A stretch of 8,267 nt of DNA from Bordetella parapertussis (GCA_945868195.1 CAMBLP010000093.1:1-8267), one strand, 5' to 3'; positions 1 to 7,387 are shown, counted from the stretch's first letter. The notes: a model not told the origin generated them from the letters alone. Numbers and translations are program-made.

Positions 1-21
1 AAAGGTCAAGGAGGCGTTCAT
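1..21 (-). CDS. 5' end of next transporter gene, probably LivM-type permease (partial)
   Basis: Only seven codons are inside the window (MNASLTF), and the gene runs off the left edge. The ATG overlaps the stop codon of the LivH-type permease by one base (TGATG). It is preceded by a strong Shine-Dalgarno AAGGAG at 30-35, eight bases upstream, inside the end of the upstream gene. This is the usual arrangement of translationally coupled permease genes. In HAAT-family ABC importers the LivH-type permease is normally followed by a LivM-type permease and then the LivG and LivF ATPases, so a LivM-like product is inferred from position alone. Seven residues cannot identify a family. Confidence 0.6.
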
Positions 22-923
22 CAGCGAGGCTCCTTGCCAAGCAGACCGCTCGGCTTGAGCACGAGAATCAGGGCCATGGCCAGGAACATGATGCCTTCGA
101 CGAACAAAGGAAAGCCAATCGAGCCGAAAGAGCGTACGAGTCCGATCAACAGGGCACCGACCAGGGCGCCACTAATTGAGCCCATGCCGCCGATCACGGT
201 CACGATGAAGGATTCGATCAAGATCGAAAAGCCCATTCCAGGAGACATGGAGCGCACCGGCGCCGCGAGTGCGCCCGCCAGTCCTGCCAGCGCTCCGCCA
301 AACGCAAAGACACCCGCGTAAATCCAGGTGGTATTCAGTCCAAGCGCGGACGTCATCGAAGGATTGTGCGCCGCTGCACGCACGACCTTGCCGATGCGGG
401 TACGCGTCATCACGTACCACATCACAAGACCAATCACTGCAGCTGCACTAAACATGAAAAGGTAAAAGATCGGGACAATTCCGCCCGCGATAAACAAAGG
501 TGGCGCCTGGAAGGCCGAAGGCATCCCCATTGACTGAAACTCGTGGCCCCAGATGATTTTGACTGCATCATCTAGAATCAGAATGAAGGCATAGCAAACA
601 AGTAACTGCAGCAACACGTCAGCGTTGTAGACTTTACGCATGAAAAAGCGCTCAAAGAACAAGCTGAATAATCCGACACCCGCGCCAGCAATGATTGCGG
701 ACAGGATATAGCTGTCTGTAATGCGGAAGGCTGTCAAGGCCATATAGGCACCCAGCATATACAGCGAGCCATGCGCAAAGTTGATGACTTTCAGCACCCC
801 GAAAATCAGGGTCAGGCCGGCGGCAACGAGAAAAAGCAGTGAGCCCACAATCAGCCCAGTGCTGGTTTGGGTCACGATGCAAGACAAAGATGTCAGGCAC
901 TCATACAGGGCGGTGGGATCCAA
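21..923 (-). CDS. Branched-chain amino acid type ABC transporter permease (LivH family)
   Basis: This is an inner-membrane permease of the HAAT (branched-chain amino acid type) ABC importer family, 300 residues and a normal length. The N-terminal part carries the family signature: a hydrophobic helix from about residue 23, then GLTLIFGVLKVINFAHG (36-52) and the LYMLGAY stretch. The rest is a run of hydrophobic helices with a cytoplasmic TRTRIGKVVRAAAHNPSMTSALGLN loop typical of LivH, a GGALAGLAGALAAP helix, a GGMGSISGALVGALLIG segment and the usual ending KPSGLLGK. The start codon is TTG (921-923), chosen because GGAG at 930-933 lies six bases upstream and because no ATG precedes the first helix. 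It would pair with a LivM-type partner encoded immediately downstream and receive ligand from the binding protein encoded upstream. The family also carries amides, urea and aromatic acids, so the substrate is not known. Confidence 0.93.
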   Translation of the reverse strand: MDPTALYECLTSLSCIVTQTSTGLIVGSLLFLVAAGLTLIFGVLKVINFAHGSLYMLGAYMALTAFRITDSYILSAIIAGAGVGLFSLFFERFFMRKVYNADVLLQLLVCYAFILILDDAVKIIWGHEFQSMGMPSAFQAPPLFIAGGIVPIFYLFMFSAAAVIGLVMWYVMTRTRIGKVVRAAAHNPSMTSALGLNTTWIYAGVFAFGGALAGLAGALAAPVRSMSPGMGFSILIESFIVTVIGGMGSISGALVGALLIGLVRSFGSIGFPLFVEGIMFLAMALILVLKPSGLLGKEPR

Positions 924-929
924 GGATGT

Positions 930-933
930 CTCC
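930..933 (-). promoter_or_regulatory. Ribosome binding site deciding the TTG start of the LivH-type gene
   Basis: GGAG on the minus strand lies six bases upstream of the TTG at 921-923. It is the main support for a non-ATG start. Its first two bases also fall in a possible long-range pairing (932-937 with 980-985) that could restrict ribosome access. Confidence 0.65.
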
Positions 934-973
934 GAGAGCTAAAAATAAAATCGGTGTCAGGCATGATGAGCAG

Positions 974-1010
974 CAAGAGTCTCGGCCTATTCAAGCGCCA
1001 GAGACTCCTG
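974..1010 (-). promoter_or_regulatory. Intergenic RNA hairpin between binding-protein and permease genes
   Basis: On the minus-strand transcript, CAGGAGTCTC (1010-1001) can pair with GAGACTCTTG (983-974): ten base pairs including one G-U. A bulged T and a further GGC/GCC triplet then close a ten-base loop. The hairpin starts 25 bases after the stop codon of the binding-protein gene. No T-run follows, so it does not look like an intrinsic terminator. Hairpins after periplasmic binding protein genes are a known way of protecting the upstream mRNA from 3' exonucleases, so that the binding protein is made in excess over the permeases. That role here is inferred. Confidence 0.6.
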
Positions 1011-1034
1011 TGCCACTAACAATCAGGCAAACGT

Positions 1035-2309
1035 TTATGCCCAGCCTTTACGCTTCTTCCACTCGGATTCAAGTTCGTAGATTTGCTTCCAGTTGCCATT
1101 AACTTGGTTAGTCATGAATGGCTCTTTGTTGGTGAGCGAACCATAGCCGATCGCATAGTTGACGACCGTATTGTCTTCAGCACGCATCGTGAGTGTGCCA
1201 TCTGAGCCGAAAGGCGAATCAATTTTCAGGCCACGCATCGCTTCAGCGATTTTCTTACCGTCTGAGCTATTGGCTTTTTTCATGGCGGCGGTTAAGAAAC
1301 CGATGCCAGCGGCGTTTTGCCAAGACCAGTTCAGAGCAAGCTCTTTGAATTTGGCGCGATAGGCGTCAGACCAGGCTGCGTTTGCGGGAGTGCTGGGGAA
1401 GCTGCGCAAATAACGATTGCCAGAATGCATATTTGGCGGAACGTTTTTAACTGCAGTCAACACCGCATATTCAGCCAAGTTGGGCGAGAAAAATTGCTTA
1501 TCTTTGAACAACGCATAGATGCTGGACTGGTCAATGAACGAGGTCATATCACCACCCCACAAGCAGGAGTAAACCGCTTGTGGTTTACCTTGCACCATAC
1601 GTGTGATGTTTTCGCTGTAGTCCGCCTGGAAAAGTTTTGGCCAGACCTGACCAACTATTTCGATATCTTTGTTAAAGATTTTGAGATATTCAAAATATTC
1701 CGCGGTTGTGTCGCGGCCATAGGCATAGTCTGGGGAAATACTCATCCAGCGATTCAGTTTGAGCTTCTTGGCGACTTCGGCACCATACACACCACCTACG
1801 ATGGCATCGTGAATACCTTGACGCGCGCAGCGGAACGCTGTCGGTACGCGCAGTTTTGGATCGGCCGTCAAAGAGGATGTTTCAGCGCAGGTGTGCACGA
1901 CCAAGACGCCCAAATCTCTGGCGACTTCATGGATGGCAAACGCACCAGAGGAGGCTTCGGCATCCCAAATGATTTCACAACCATCACCCGTGATCAACTC
2001 GCGTGCGACACGTGCGGCTTCTTGGGGCTGACCCTTGGAGTCGCGGACCACCATTTCGATCTTGCGACCATTCAAACCGCCCGCGGCATTAAATTTTTCG
2101 ACTTCCATCGTCACAGCGTTGCGCGAAGCGATCCCGAGCATTGCCACGCGACCTGACAGAATTGTCGGCATGCCGATACGGATGGGCTTGTTTTGTGCCA
2201 AAGAAATCGCGGGCAGTCCGAGTGCTGCGATACCAGCGGTAGCGGCTGCGCCTTTCAGCAATTTACGACGCGAAGCGCCAGCCAAACTTTGGGTGTACTT
2301 TGTGCTCAT
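1035..2309 (-). CDS. Periplasmic substrate-binding protein of a branched-chain amino acid type ABC importer, Tat-exported
   Basis: This 424-residue protein matches the type I periplasmic binding fold (Peripla_BP_6 / LivJ-like). It should capture the ligand in the periplasm and deliver it to the LivH-type permease encoded downstream. The start at 2307-2309 is chosen over an in-frame ATG 22 codons upstream because GGAG at 2315-2318 sits five bases before it and because the signal peptide then starts normally. The signal peptide is of twin-arginine type: SRRKLLK (13-19), a hydrophobic AAATAGIAALGLPAI stretch, and probable cleavage after SLA (residue 38). The mature part opens with KPIRIGMPTILSG, followed by FNAAGGLNGRKIEMVVRDSKGQP, which is typical of the family, and later ISPDYAYGRD. 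The ligand cannot be assigned: the family includes binders of branched-chain amino acids, amides, urea and aromatic compounds. The gap to the permease gene is 111 bases and holds a hairpin. Confidence 0.92.
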   Translation of the reverse strand: MSTKYTQSLAGASRRKLLKGAAATAGIAALGLPAISLAQNKPIRIGMPTILSGRVAMLGIASRNAVTMEVEKFNAAGGLNGRKIEMVVRDSKGQPQEAARVARELITGDGCEIIWDAEASSGAFAIHEVARDLGVLVVHTCAETSSLTADPKLRVPTAFRCARQGIHDAIVGGVYGAEVAKKLKLNRWMSISPDYAYGRDTTAEYFEYLKIFNKDIEIVGQVWPKLFQADYSENITRMVQGKPQAVYSCLWGGDMTSFIDQSSIYALFKDKQFFSPNLAEYAVLTAVKNVPPNMHSGNRYLRSFPSTPANAAWSDAYRAKFKELALNWSWQNAAGIGFLTAAMKKANSSDGKKIAEAMRGLKIDSPFGSDGTLTMRAEDNTVVNYAIGYGSLTNKEPFMTNQVNGNWKQIYELESEWKKRKGWA

Positions 2310-2314
2310 GTTGT

Positions 2315-2318
2315 CTCC
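2315..2318 (-). promoter_or_regulatory. Ribosome binding site deciding the binding-protein start
   Basis: GGAG on the minus strand lies five bases before the ATG at 2307-2309. The longer in-frame start at 2375 would lie within a few bases of the predicted -10 element and would add 22 residues ahead of the Tat signal, so the downstream ATG is preferred. Confidence 0.65.
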
Positions 2319-2323
2319 AGAGG

Positions 2324-2345
2324 TTAATGTCATTTTTATCATTAA
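2324..2345. repeat. Short inverted repeat in the leader of the binding-protein gene
   Basis: TTAATG and CATTAA form a perfect six-base inverted repeat with a ten-base A/T-rich spacer, just upstream of the ribosome binding site of the binding-protein gene and downstream of its predicted promoter. It could be an operator half-site pair or a weak leader hairpin. The arms are short and A/T-rich, so chance occurrence is quite possible. Confidence 0.25.
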
Positions 2346-2373
2346 TAAAACTACTATTTTTTCTTTATAACGC

Positions 2374-2403
2374 ACTATGACGATTAGGTTGAGTGCCTGT
2401 CAA
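2374..2403 (-). promoter_or_regulatory. Sigma-70-type promoter for the transporter operon
   Basis: On the minus strand a perfect -35 box TTGACA (2403-2398) is followed after 18 bases by CATAGT (2379-2374), four of six matches to the -10 consensus. Transcription would begin near 2367 and give a leader of about 57 bases before the binding-protein ATG. The site lies in the 117-base gap after the VOC gene, so the transporter operon probably has its own promoter and need not depend on VOC transcription. Confidence 0.55.
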
Positions 2404-2426
2404 GAAAGAGTTGAGTGGGGGAAACC

Positions 2427-2810
2427 CTAGGTGATGTAATTTGAAATCTCAATCAAGTTTTGATCTGGATCGCGGATGTAGACAGAAAGTATTTTTCCCA
2501 TTGCGCCGGTTCGCTCGACGGGACCGATCTCGATGGGAATAGCCGCAGTAGAAAGCTCTTGCATGATCGTGGCGATCGGCGTCGAAGCAATAAAACACAA
2601 GTCTCCCGAGCCTGCAGTCGGACGCAAAGATTTTGGGTCGTATGTATTGTCGATTTGATGAAGATTGATTTTTTGTTGACCAAAACCAAGTGCCTTGCGA
2701 TCCCCCAAAAAGGTGATGACTTTGAACCCAAGGACCTTGGAATAAAAATCACAGGTTTTATCAAGGCAGGCGACAGTCAGGACGAGATGATCCAGTCGAT
2801 CAATATGCAT
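2427..2810 (-). CDS. VOC family protein (glyoxalase / dioxygenase fold)
   Basis: This 127-residue protein of the vicinal oxygen chelate superfamily has two beta-alpha-beta-beta-beta modules. The first holds IDRLDHLVLTVACLDKTCDFYSKVLGF (residues 3-29), and the second ends in YIRDPDQNLIEISNY (111-125). Likely metal ligands by family comparison are His8, His51 (in INLHQ) and Glu121. The usual ligand position at the start of the second module is Asp70 in GSGDLCFIA. This resembles the small single-domain VOC proteins often annotated as virulence proteins, whose reaction is not established. A Shine-Dalgarno AAGGAG (2819-2824) lies eight bases upstream of the ATG. The gene is divergent from the MOSC-N gene across 70 bases and is followed on the same strand by the transporter operon. 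Whether it acts on the imported compound is open. Confidence 0.88.
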   Translation of the reverse strand: MHIDRLDHLVLTVACLDKTCDFYSKVLGFKVITFLGDRKALGFGQQKINLHQIDNTYDPKSLRPTAGSGDLCFIASTPIATIMQELSTAAIPIEIGPVERTGAMGKILSVYIRDPDQNLIEISNYIT

Positions 2811-2832
2811 GGTTGTGACTCCTTGTTGAGAT

Positions 2833-2861
2833 AGGCTAAAGTGTAAACAGGTTTAAATCAA
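2833..2861 (-). promoter_or_regulatory. Weak candidate promoter for the VOC gene
   Basis: On the minus strand TTGATT (2861-2856) is followed after 17 bases by TAGCCT (2838-2833). The -35 is fair but the -10 is poor (three of six), and the implied start near 2826 leaves a very short leader before the ribosome binding site. It is listed because the 70-base divergent gap must hold promoters and this is the best minus-strand pair I see. Confidence 0.22.
2842..2857. repeat. Near-palindrome in the VOC / MOSC-N divergent gap
   Basis: TGTAAAC and GTTTAAA flank a two-base AG spacer and match as an inverted repeat at six of seven positions. It lies between the two boxes of the weak VOC promoter candidate, a normal place for a repressor operator. 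The sequence is A/T-rich, so this is only suggestive. Confidence 0.3.
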
Positions 2862-2880
2862 TAAACGGATTCCACAAAAC

Positions 2881-3282
2881 ATGACTTCTGCTGCATCGAA
2901 CACCATTTATTTTCCCGTTGTCGGGTGTGCGGGTCTTGAGCGTCGCCAAGCGGCTGACTATCACCAGCGCTGGCTTGTCGTGGATGCCGAGGGCCGCTGG
3001 CTGAGTGCCGAGCGTTGCGCTGCGCTTTTAAATGTGGCGACCGAAATCAAGATGGGCTCATTGGTATTGCGTGCGCCTGGGATGCTGAGAGTGGATATCC
3101 CGCTCGACGTGATCGAGGACGATGACAGCGTCAAGCGTACTGTTCAGGTCGGCCAGCAGTCCGTGCTCGTGGTGGACGAGGGGGACGTGACAGCGACATG
3201 GATGAGTCATGTCGCAGGTCAGCCTTGTCGCTTGGTCAAGCTGCATCCTGAGGCGCTGCCGGTGGCGTGGCCGCAAGGCTAG
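2881..3282 (+). CDS. Stand-alone MOSC N-terminal beta-barrel domain protein
   Basis: This 133-residue protein matches the N-terminal beta-barrel domain (MOSC_N) found in front of the MOSC domain in YcbX- and MOCOS-type proteins. The visible match runs from IYFPVVGCAGL (9-19) through YHQRWLVVDAEGRWLSAER (27-45), the counterpart of the usual DRRWMLVDxxGxFLTxR motif, to APGMLRVDIPLD and then GDVTATWMSHVAGQPCRLVKLHPEA. In full-length proteins that last stretch leads directly into the catalytic MOSC domain, which carries the molybdenum-cofactor-binding cysteine. Here the frame ends at a TAG, and only 22 bases separate it from the convergent ferredoxin gene, so the MOSC domain is absent. A role in molybdenum cofactor chemistry cannot be assumed. 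The ATG has no strong ribosome binding site, only GGA about 11 bases upstream. Coding looks intact, so I do not call it a pseudogene. Confidence 0.82.
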   Translation: MTSAASNTIYFPVVGCAGLERRQAADYHQRWLVVDAEGRWLSAERCAALLNVATEIKMGSLVLRAPGMLRVDIPLDVIEDDDSVKRTVQVGQQSVLVVDEGDVTATWMSHVAGQPCRLVKLHPEALPVAWPQG

Positions 3283-3325
3283 GCCAAAGAGCCTAAGCTA
3301 AAGCCTAAACTTTAACGGCTTTGGC
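3283..3325. terminator. Overlapping hairpins between convergent MOSC-N and ferredoxin genes
   Basis: Two alternative stems are visible: GCCAAAG (3283-3289) with CTTTGGC (3319-3325), and AAAGCC (3300-3305) with GGCTTT (3317-3322), the latter with an 11-base loop. They straddle the 22-base gap and the last codons of the ferredoxin gene. No T-run follows on either strand, so intrinsic termination is uncertain. A bidirectional 3'-end structure for the two convergent transcripts is plausible. Confidence 0.33.
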
Positions 3326-3568
3326 GTCTGTGAGCTTGTGGTATTTGGCCATCAGGGTTTCTTGGCCCTCGTGCCACTGAGGATGTAACTCAATGCAGTC
3401 GACCGGGCAGACGACTTTGCATTGAGGCTCATCGTGATGTCCCACACATTCTGTGCAGGCATCTGGATTGATGATGTAAATCGATTCACCCATGGAGATC
3501 GCATCATTGGGACATTGTGGTTCACACACGTCGCAATTGATGCATTCATCAGTGATTCGAAGGGCCAT
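3305..3568 (-). CDS. 2[4Fe-4S] ferredoxin, YfhL / Allochromatium type
   Basis: This small cytoplasmic electron carrier has 87 residues. The first cluster motif is C9-x2-C12-x2-C15-x3-C19-P. The second is C38-x2-C41-x8-C50-x3-C54-P, whose eight-residue insertion marks the Allochromatium vinosum type, with low and widely separated cluster potentials. An extra cysteine (C58) follows. The start at 3566-3568 is chosen because AAGG at 3576-3579 lies seven bases upstream and because MALRITDECINC is the usual N terminus. A longer in-frame start would add 21 residues read from the coaD 3' end. The start lies two bases after the coaD stop codon, with its ribosome binding site inside coaD, so the two are very likely co-translated. 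Its redox partner is unknown; the rsmD-coaD-ferredoxin order is common in betaproteobacteria. Confidence 0.95.
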   Translation of the reverse strand: MALRITDECINCDVCEPQCPNDAISMGESIYIINPDACTECVGHHDEPQCKVVCPVDCIELHPQWHEGQETLMAKYHKLTDAKAVKV

Positions 3569-3570
3569 CT

Positions 3571-4643
<1,073 letters not shown>

Positions 4644-4644
4644 T

Positions 4645-5730
4645 ATGTTTCGCTTCTTCAAGAAAAAACCAATTTCCGCTGAGTCTTCAGAACAAGATCA
4701 GTCACCTTCACTCGTCTCGCAGGAGGTGGAGCATAGCTCGGATCCCATTCCGGCAACGGTGATCGTACCCGAGACGTCGATACCCGAGACGCCGATTGTT
4801 CCTGAATCTGTCGAAGAAAAAAAGGCTTCCTGGCTGGCGAAGTTGCGGGGTGGACTCGCTAAAACGGGTCAAAGCATTGGTAGTTTATTTATTGGCGTGC
4901 GGGTCGATGAGGCCTTGTTCGAAGAGCTCGAAACCGCGCTCATCATGGCCGATGCGGGTGTCGAAGCCACCGAACAACTCCTCCAGGCACTGCGTCAACG
5001 TGTCAAACGTGACCGCATCGAAGATGCTGAGGGGGTGCGTCAAGCCTTGCGCGAGGTGTTGACCGAGCATCTAAAAGTGTTGGAAAGACCCTTCGATGTG
5101 GGGCGCGTCAAACCCCTCGTGGTGATGATCACGGGCGTCAACGGCGCGGGTAAAACGACCTCAATCGGCAAACTCGCTTATGCACTGCAGCACTCCGGTG
5201 CGCGCGTATTGCTAGCCGCCGGCGATACGTTTCGCGCAGCGGCCCGCCAACAGCTCATGGAATGGGGGGACCGCAACAACGTCGATGTGATTGCGCAAGA
5301 GGGGGCGGATCCCGCAGCGGTGGCTTTTGACTCCGTGCATGCAGGTCAAGCGCGTGGCATGGATGTGGTCATAGTCGATACCGCGGGACGCTTGCCGACA
5401 CAGCTTCACCTGATGGATGAACTCAAAAAAATCCGTCGTGTGATCGCCAAGGCAGATCCCACAGCGCCTCATGAGGTTTTGCTTGTCGTCGATGGAAACT
5501 CGGGCCAAAACGTCTTGGCGCAAATTCGCGCCTTTGATGCGGCCGTGGGACTCACCGGTCTGATTGTGACCAAGCTTGATGGCACAGCCAAAGGCGGGAC
5601 GTTAGCCGCAGTCGCTGCGGGGAGCCAGGGTGTTCGCCCCGTGCCTGTGTACTGGATTGGTGTCGGAGAAAAAATCGAAGACCTGCAACCCTTTGTCGCA
5701 GCTGAGTTCGCCGCGGCGGTAGTGGGCTAA
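4645..5730 (+). CDS. ftsY: Signal recognition particle receptor FtsY
   Basis: FtsY is the SRP receptor GTPase at the inner membrane; with Ffh it docks ribosomes making membrane proteins onto the translocon. The 361 residues comprise a short basic start (MFRFFKKKP), an acidic and proline-rich A region (about 10-58) with a repeated VPET / IPET / VPES unit, the helical N domain (about 60-150), and the GTPase G domain. Visible are the P-loop GVNGAGKTT (164-172), DTFRAAARQQL, DTAGR, TKLDGTAKGG and the closing GVGEKIEDLQPF motif. ATG at 4645 is preferred because MFxFFKK is the usual opening; an in-frame ATG at 4624 would add seven residues. Neither start has a convincing ribosome binding site. A TATACT at 4631-4636 just upstream raises the possibility of a very short leader. 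The gene ends 17 bases from the convergent CYTH-CHAD gene. Confidence 0.97.
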   Translation: MFRFFKKKPISAESSEQDQSPSLVSQEVEHSSDPIPATVIVPETSIPETPIVPESVEEKKASWLAKLRGGLAKTGQSIGSLFIGVRVDEALFEELETALIMADAGVEATEQLLQALRQRVKRDRIEDAEGVRQALREVLTEHLKVLERPFDVGRVKPLVVMITGVNGAGKTTSIGKLAYALQHSGARVLLAAGDTFRAAARQQLMEWGDRNNVDVIAQEGADPAAVAFDSVHAGQARGMDVVIVDTAGRLPTQLHLMDELKKIRRVIAKADPTAPHEVLLVVDGNSGQNVLAQIRAFDAAVGLTGLIVTKLDGTAKGGTLAAVAAGSQGVRPVPVYWIGVGEKIEDLQPFVAAEFAAAVVG

Positions 5731-5747
5731 AAGCACCGCGCCGAGGT

Positions 5748-7379
5748 TCATCGCCAGGGGGGTGAGGTCTCTGCGAATTTTTTAAATGCCTCGCTTGCTT
5801 CTTTGGTCAGCGTCGCAAGGCGCGCCTGAATCCAGCCACACGCAAACCAAGCTTGGGGTTGATCTGTTTTGAGTGATTCGAAAAGTGGTTGTGCCACATA
5901 CAGATCATTCATTTCACCCAAAATTTCTTGAACTGTGGCCAATTGTTTGCGATAAGTGGACAAGTTTGATTCGGGAAAAAGAGTCTCGCAAAATTGCAAG
6001 GCGTAGCGCAATCGTTTGGATTTTTTGCGAAGTGCGTGTTGTTGCTCAATACCAAGCGTTTGAAAAATCAAACCGTTTCGCACAATCTGTTGATGCCATT
6101 TATTAAGTTTTTTGATCAAGAGAGGTTTGAGCGCTGGCTTGTGCGGAGGACGAGGTGCACGAGGAAATTCAAAATCAGTGCTAGACGCGTTGATGGTTGC
6201 AGCTGTCGACTCTAACAAGGAGCCTGAGGAGATCGCAGGGATGGTGCATTGCGCGAGCGTATCGAGCAGCCAAGATTGAAAGTCCGTGCTCGCCACGTTT
6301 TGTGCACTCGAATCCTGACGAGGCGATGCTGGTAAGACTAACGGGGGCAGGCCAGCGAGGGCCAGCAAAGGGAGGATGGATTCTTTTAGGACGTCCTCGT
6401 CTCGCGTGCCACCGAGTAGTGAAAAATACGTGTTGATTTTCTGACGATGCTCGGGGGAAGGAAGCGCGGTCAGTCCATTGAAAAATGACCAGGCCGAGCG
6501 CAGTCTGCGGATACCTACACGCAGTTGGTGCACATGCTCAGGCGTGGCGGCTCGACAAATTCCTGCCGTGTCGACCTCACATAGCACCGCGGTGTTGCGC
6601 ACAATATGCTCGAGGCATTCACTCGTGACGACTGCCAGCGCCTGAGCCGCATCACGCCCCTTGATCACAGTCGCTAAATCAATCGATGCTGCGCTTCGAT
6701 GTTTCCAAAAGTCAGCCACCTGTTGCGCCCTGTCCTGGGCTTGTTGCGCCGCTGCTGCGGTGTCGCGGGTATCTTGTGTCTCAAGCGCGGTGAGTGTTTG
6801 GGCCAGTTGCGCGAGTCGGTCACCACGCTCCGCCTTGCTTCGGAAGTCAAGAATCAGACCGAATTTCTGTTGCCATGTTCGACCGGTTTCAAAAACCGCC
6901 TCAAGTTTTCCGCGTTTGAGTTCAAATTCAACTTCTGAAATGGGGAGTTGCAAGGTGCCTGCACGCAACCAGCCTCGATCAAAGGCAAGCTCGACCACGC
7001 CCGAGCGCGTGCGGATATCGCGCATGAGTCTTTGCACATCCGTTTCGTAACAGACCTGTAAAGGTTCGGTCAGGCTCGACAGCACATCCCCGACGGGTGT
7101 GCCTGCGTAGATAGTCAGATCCAAGGTCGCATCTGGCCGGTCTTGATTGATCTCAATCCGGGAGAGGCTGTGTTCGCCCGGCATTTTGAGTGTTTGTACC
7201 CATTGATGACCCTCGAGCCTGAGTCTGAGCGCAATCCGCGCGCGCACAAGCGCGCGAGATGGTGTGTCGAAATAGAGGGCTCTGAGCTGAATTTCAGAAA
7301 ATTTAGCGCGCTTGACGGCTTTCTCGACATGGACTTGTACATCGACGGGCACGTTGAGCTTGAGCTCTTGTTCTGACAT
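5748..7379 (-). CDS. CYTH and CHAD domain protein (YgiF-like inorganic triphosphatase)
   Basis: This 543-residue fusion has an N-terminal CYTH triphosphate tunnel domain and a C-terminal CHAD domain. The CYTH part shows the diagnostic E3-x-E5-x-K7, then YFDTPSRALVRARIALRLR (36-54), QTLKMPG (62-68), ISEVEFELKRGK (147-158) and SKAERG (181-186). The acidic and basic residues of these motifs line the tunnel that binds triphosphate and metal in the family. The CHAD part has two helical modules, each with the conserved His and basic residues: HQLRVGIRRLR (284-294) and HALRKKSKRLRY (448-459). These form the basic surface that binds polyphosphate in characterised members. E. coli YgiF, with the same architecture, hydrolyses inorganic triphosphate. 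A weakly conserved-looking stretch rich in Ser, Ala and Pro lies between the modules (about 350-418). The gene follows the HAD gene by 57 bases. Confidence 0.92.
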   Translation of the reverse strand: MSEQELKLNVPVDVQVHVEKAVKRAKFSEIQLRALYFDTPSRALVRARIALRLRLEGHQWVQTLKMPGEHSLSRIEINQDRPDATLDLTIYAGTPVGDVLSSLTEPLQVCYETDVQRLMRDIRTRSGVVELAFDRGWLRAGTLQLPISEVEFELKRGKLEAVFETGRTWQQKFGLILDFRSKAERGDRLAQLAQTLTALETQDTRDTAAAAQQAQDRAQQVADFWKHRSAASIDLATVIKGRDAAQALAVVTSECLEHIVRNTAVLCEVDTAGICRAATPEHVHQLRVGIRRLRSAWSFFNGLTALPSPEHRQKINTYFSLLGGTRDEDVLKESILPLLALAGLPPLVLPASPRQDSSAQNVASTDFQSWLLDTLAQCTIPAISSGSLLESTAATINASSTDFEFPRAPRPPHKPALKPLLIKKLNKWHQQIVRNGLIFQTLGIEQQHALRKKSKRLRYALQFCETLFPESNLSTYRKQLATVQEILGEMNDLYVAQPLFESLKTDQPQAWFACGWIQARLATLTKEASEAFKKFAETSPPWR

Positions 7380-7387
7380 CGCCATCG

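Noticed and set aside
891..963. Nine-base direct repeat TGTCAGGCA at 891-899 and 955-963, with a one-mismatch inverted copy near 2394-2402
   Set aside because: It is too short, one copy is inside the permease coding sequence, and there is no regular spacing or surrounding structure.
1317..2156. Long open frame (279 codons) on the plus strand, antisense to the binding-protein gene
   Set aside because: It mirrors the codons of a clearly recognisable binding protein, its translation shows no recognisable motif, and it has no evident ribosome binding site or promoter.
4644..4661. Alternative TTG start for rsmD adding six residues
   Set aside because: It overlaps ftsY coding, has no Shine-Dalgarno, and the added residues do not resemble known RsmD N termini; the GTG start fits the family better.
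5700..5790. Possible bidirectional terminator between ftsY and the CYTH-CHAD gene (GCGGT / ACCGC)
   Set aside because: There are only five contiguous pairs, no T-run on either strand, and the left arm lies inside the last ftsY codons.
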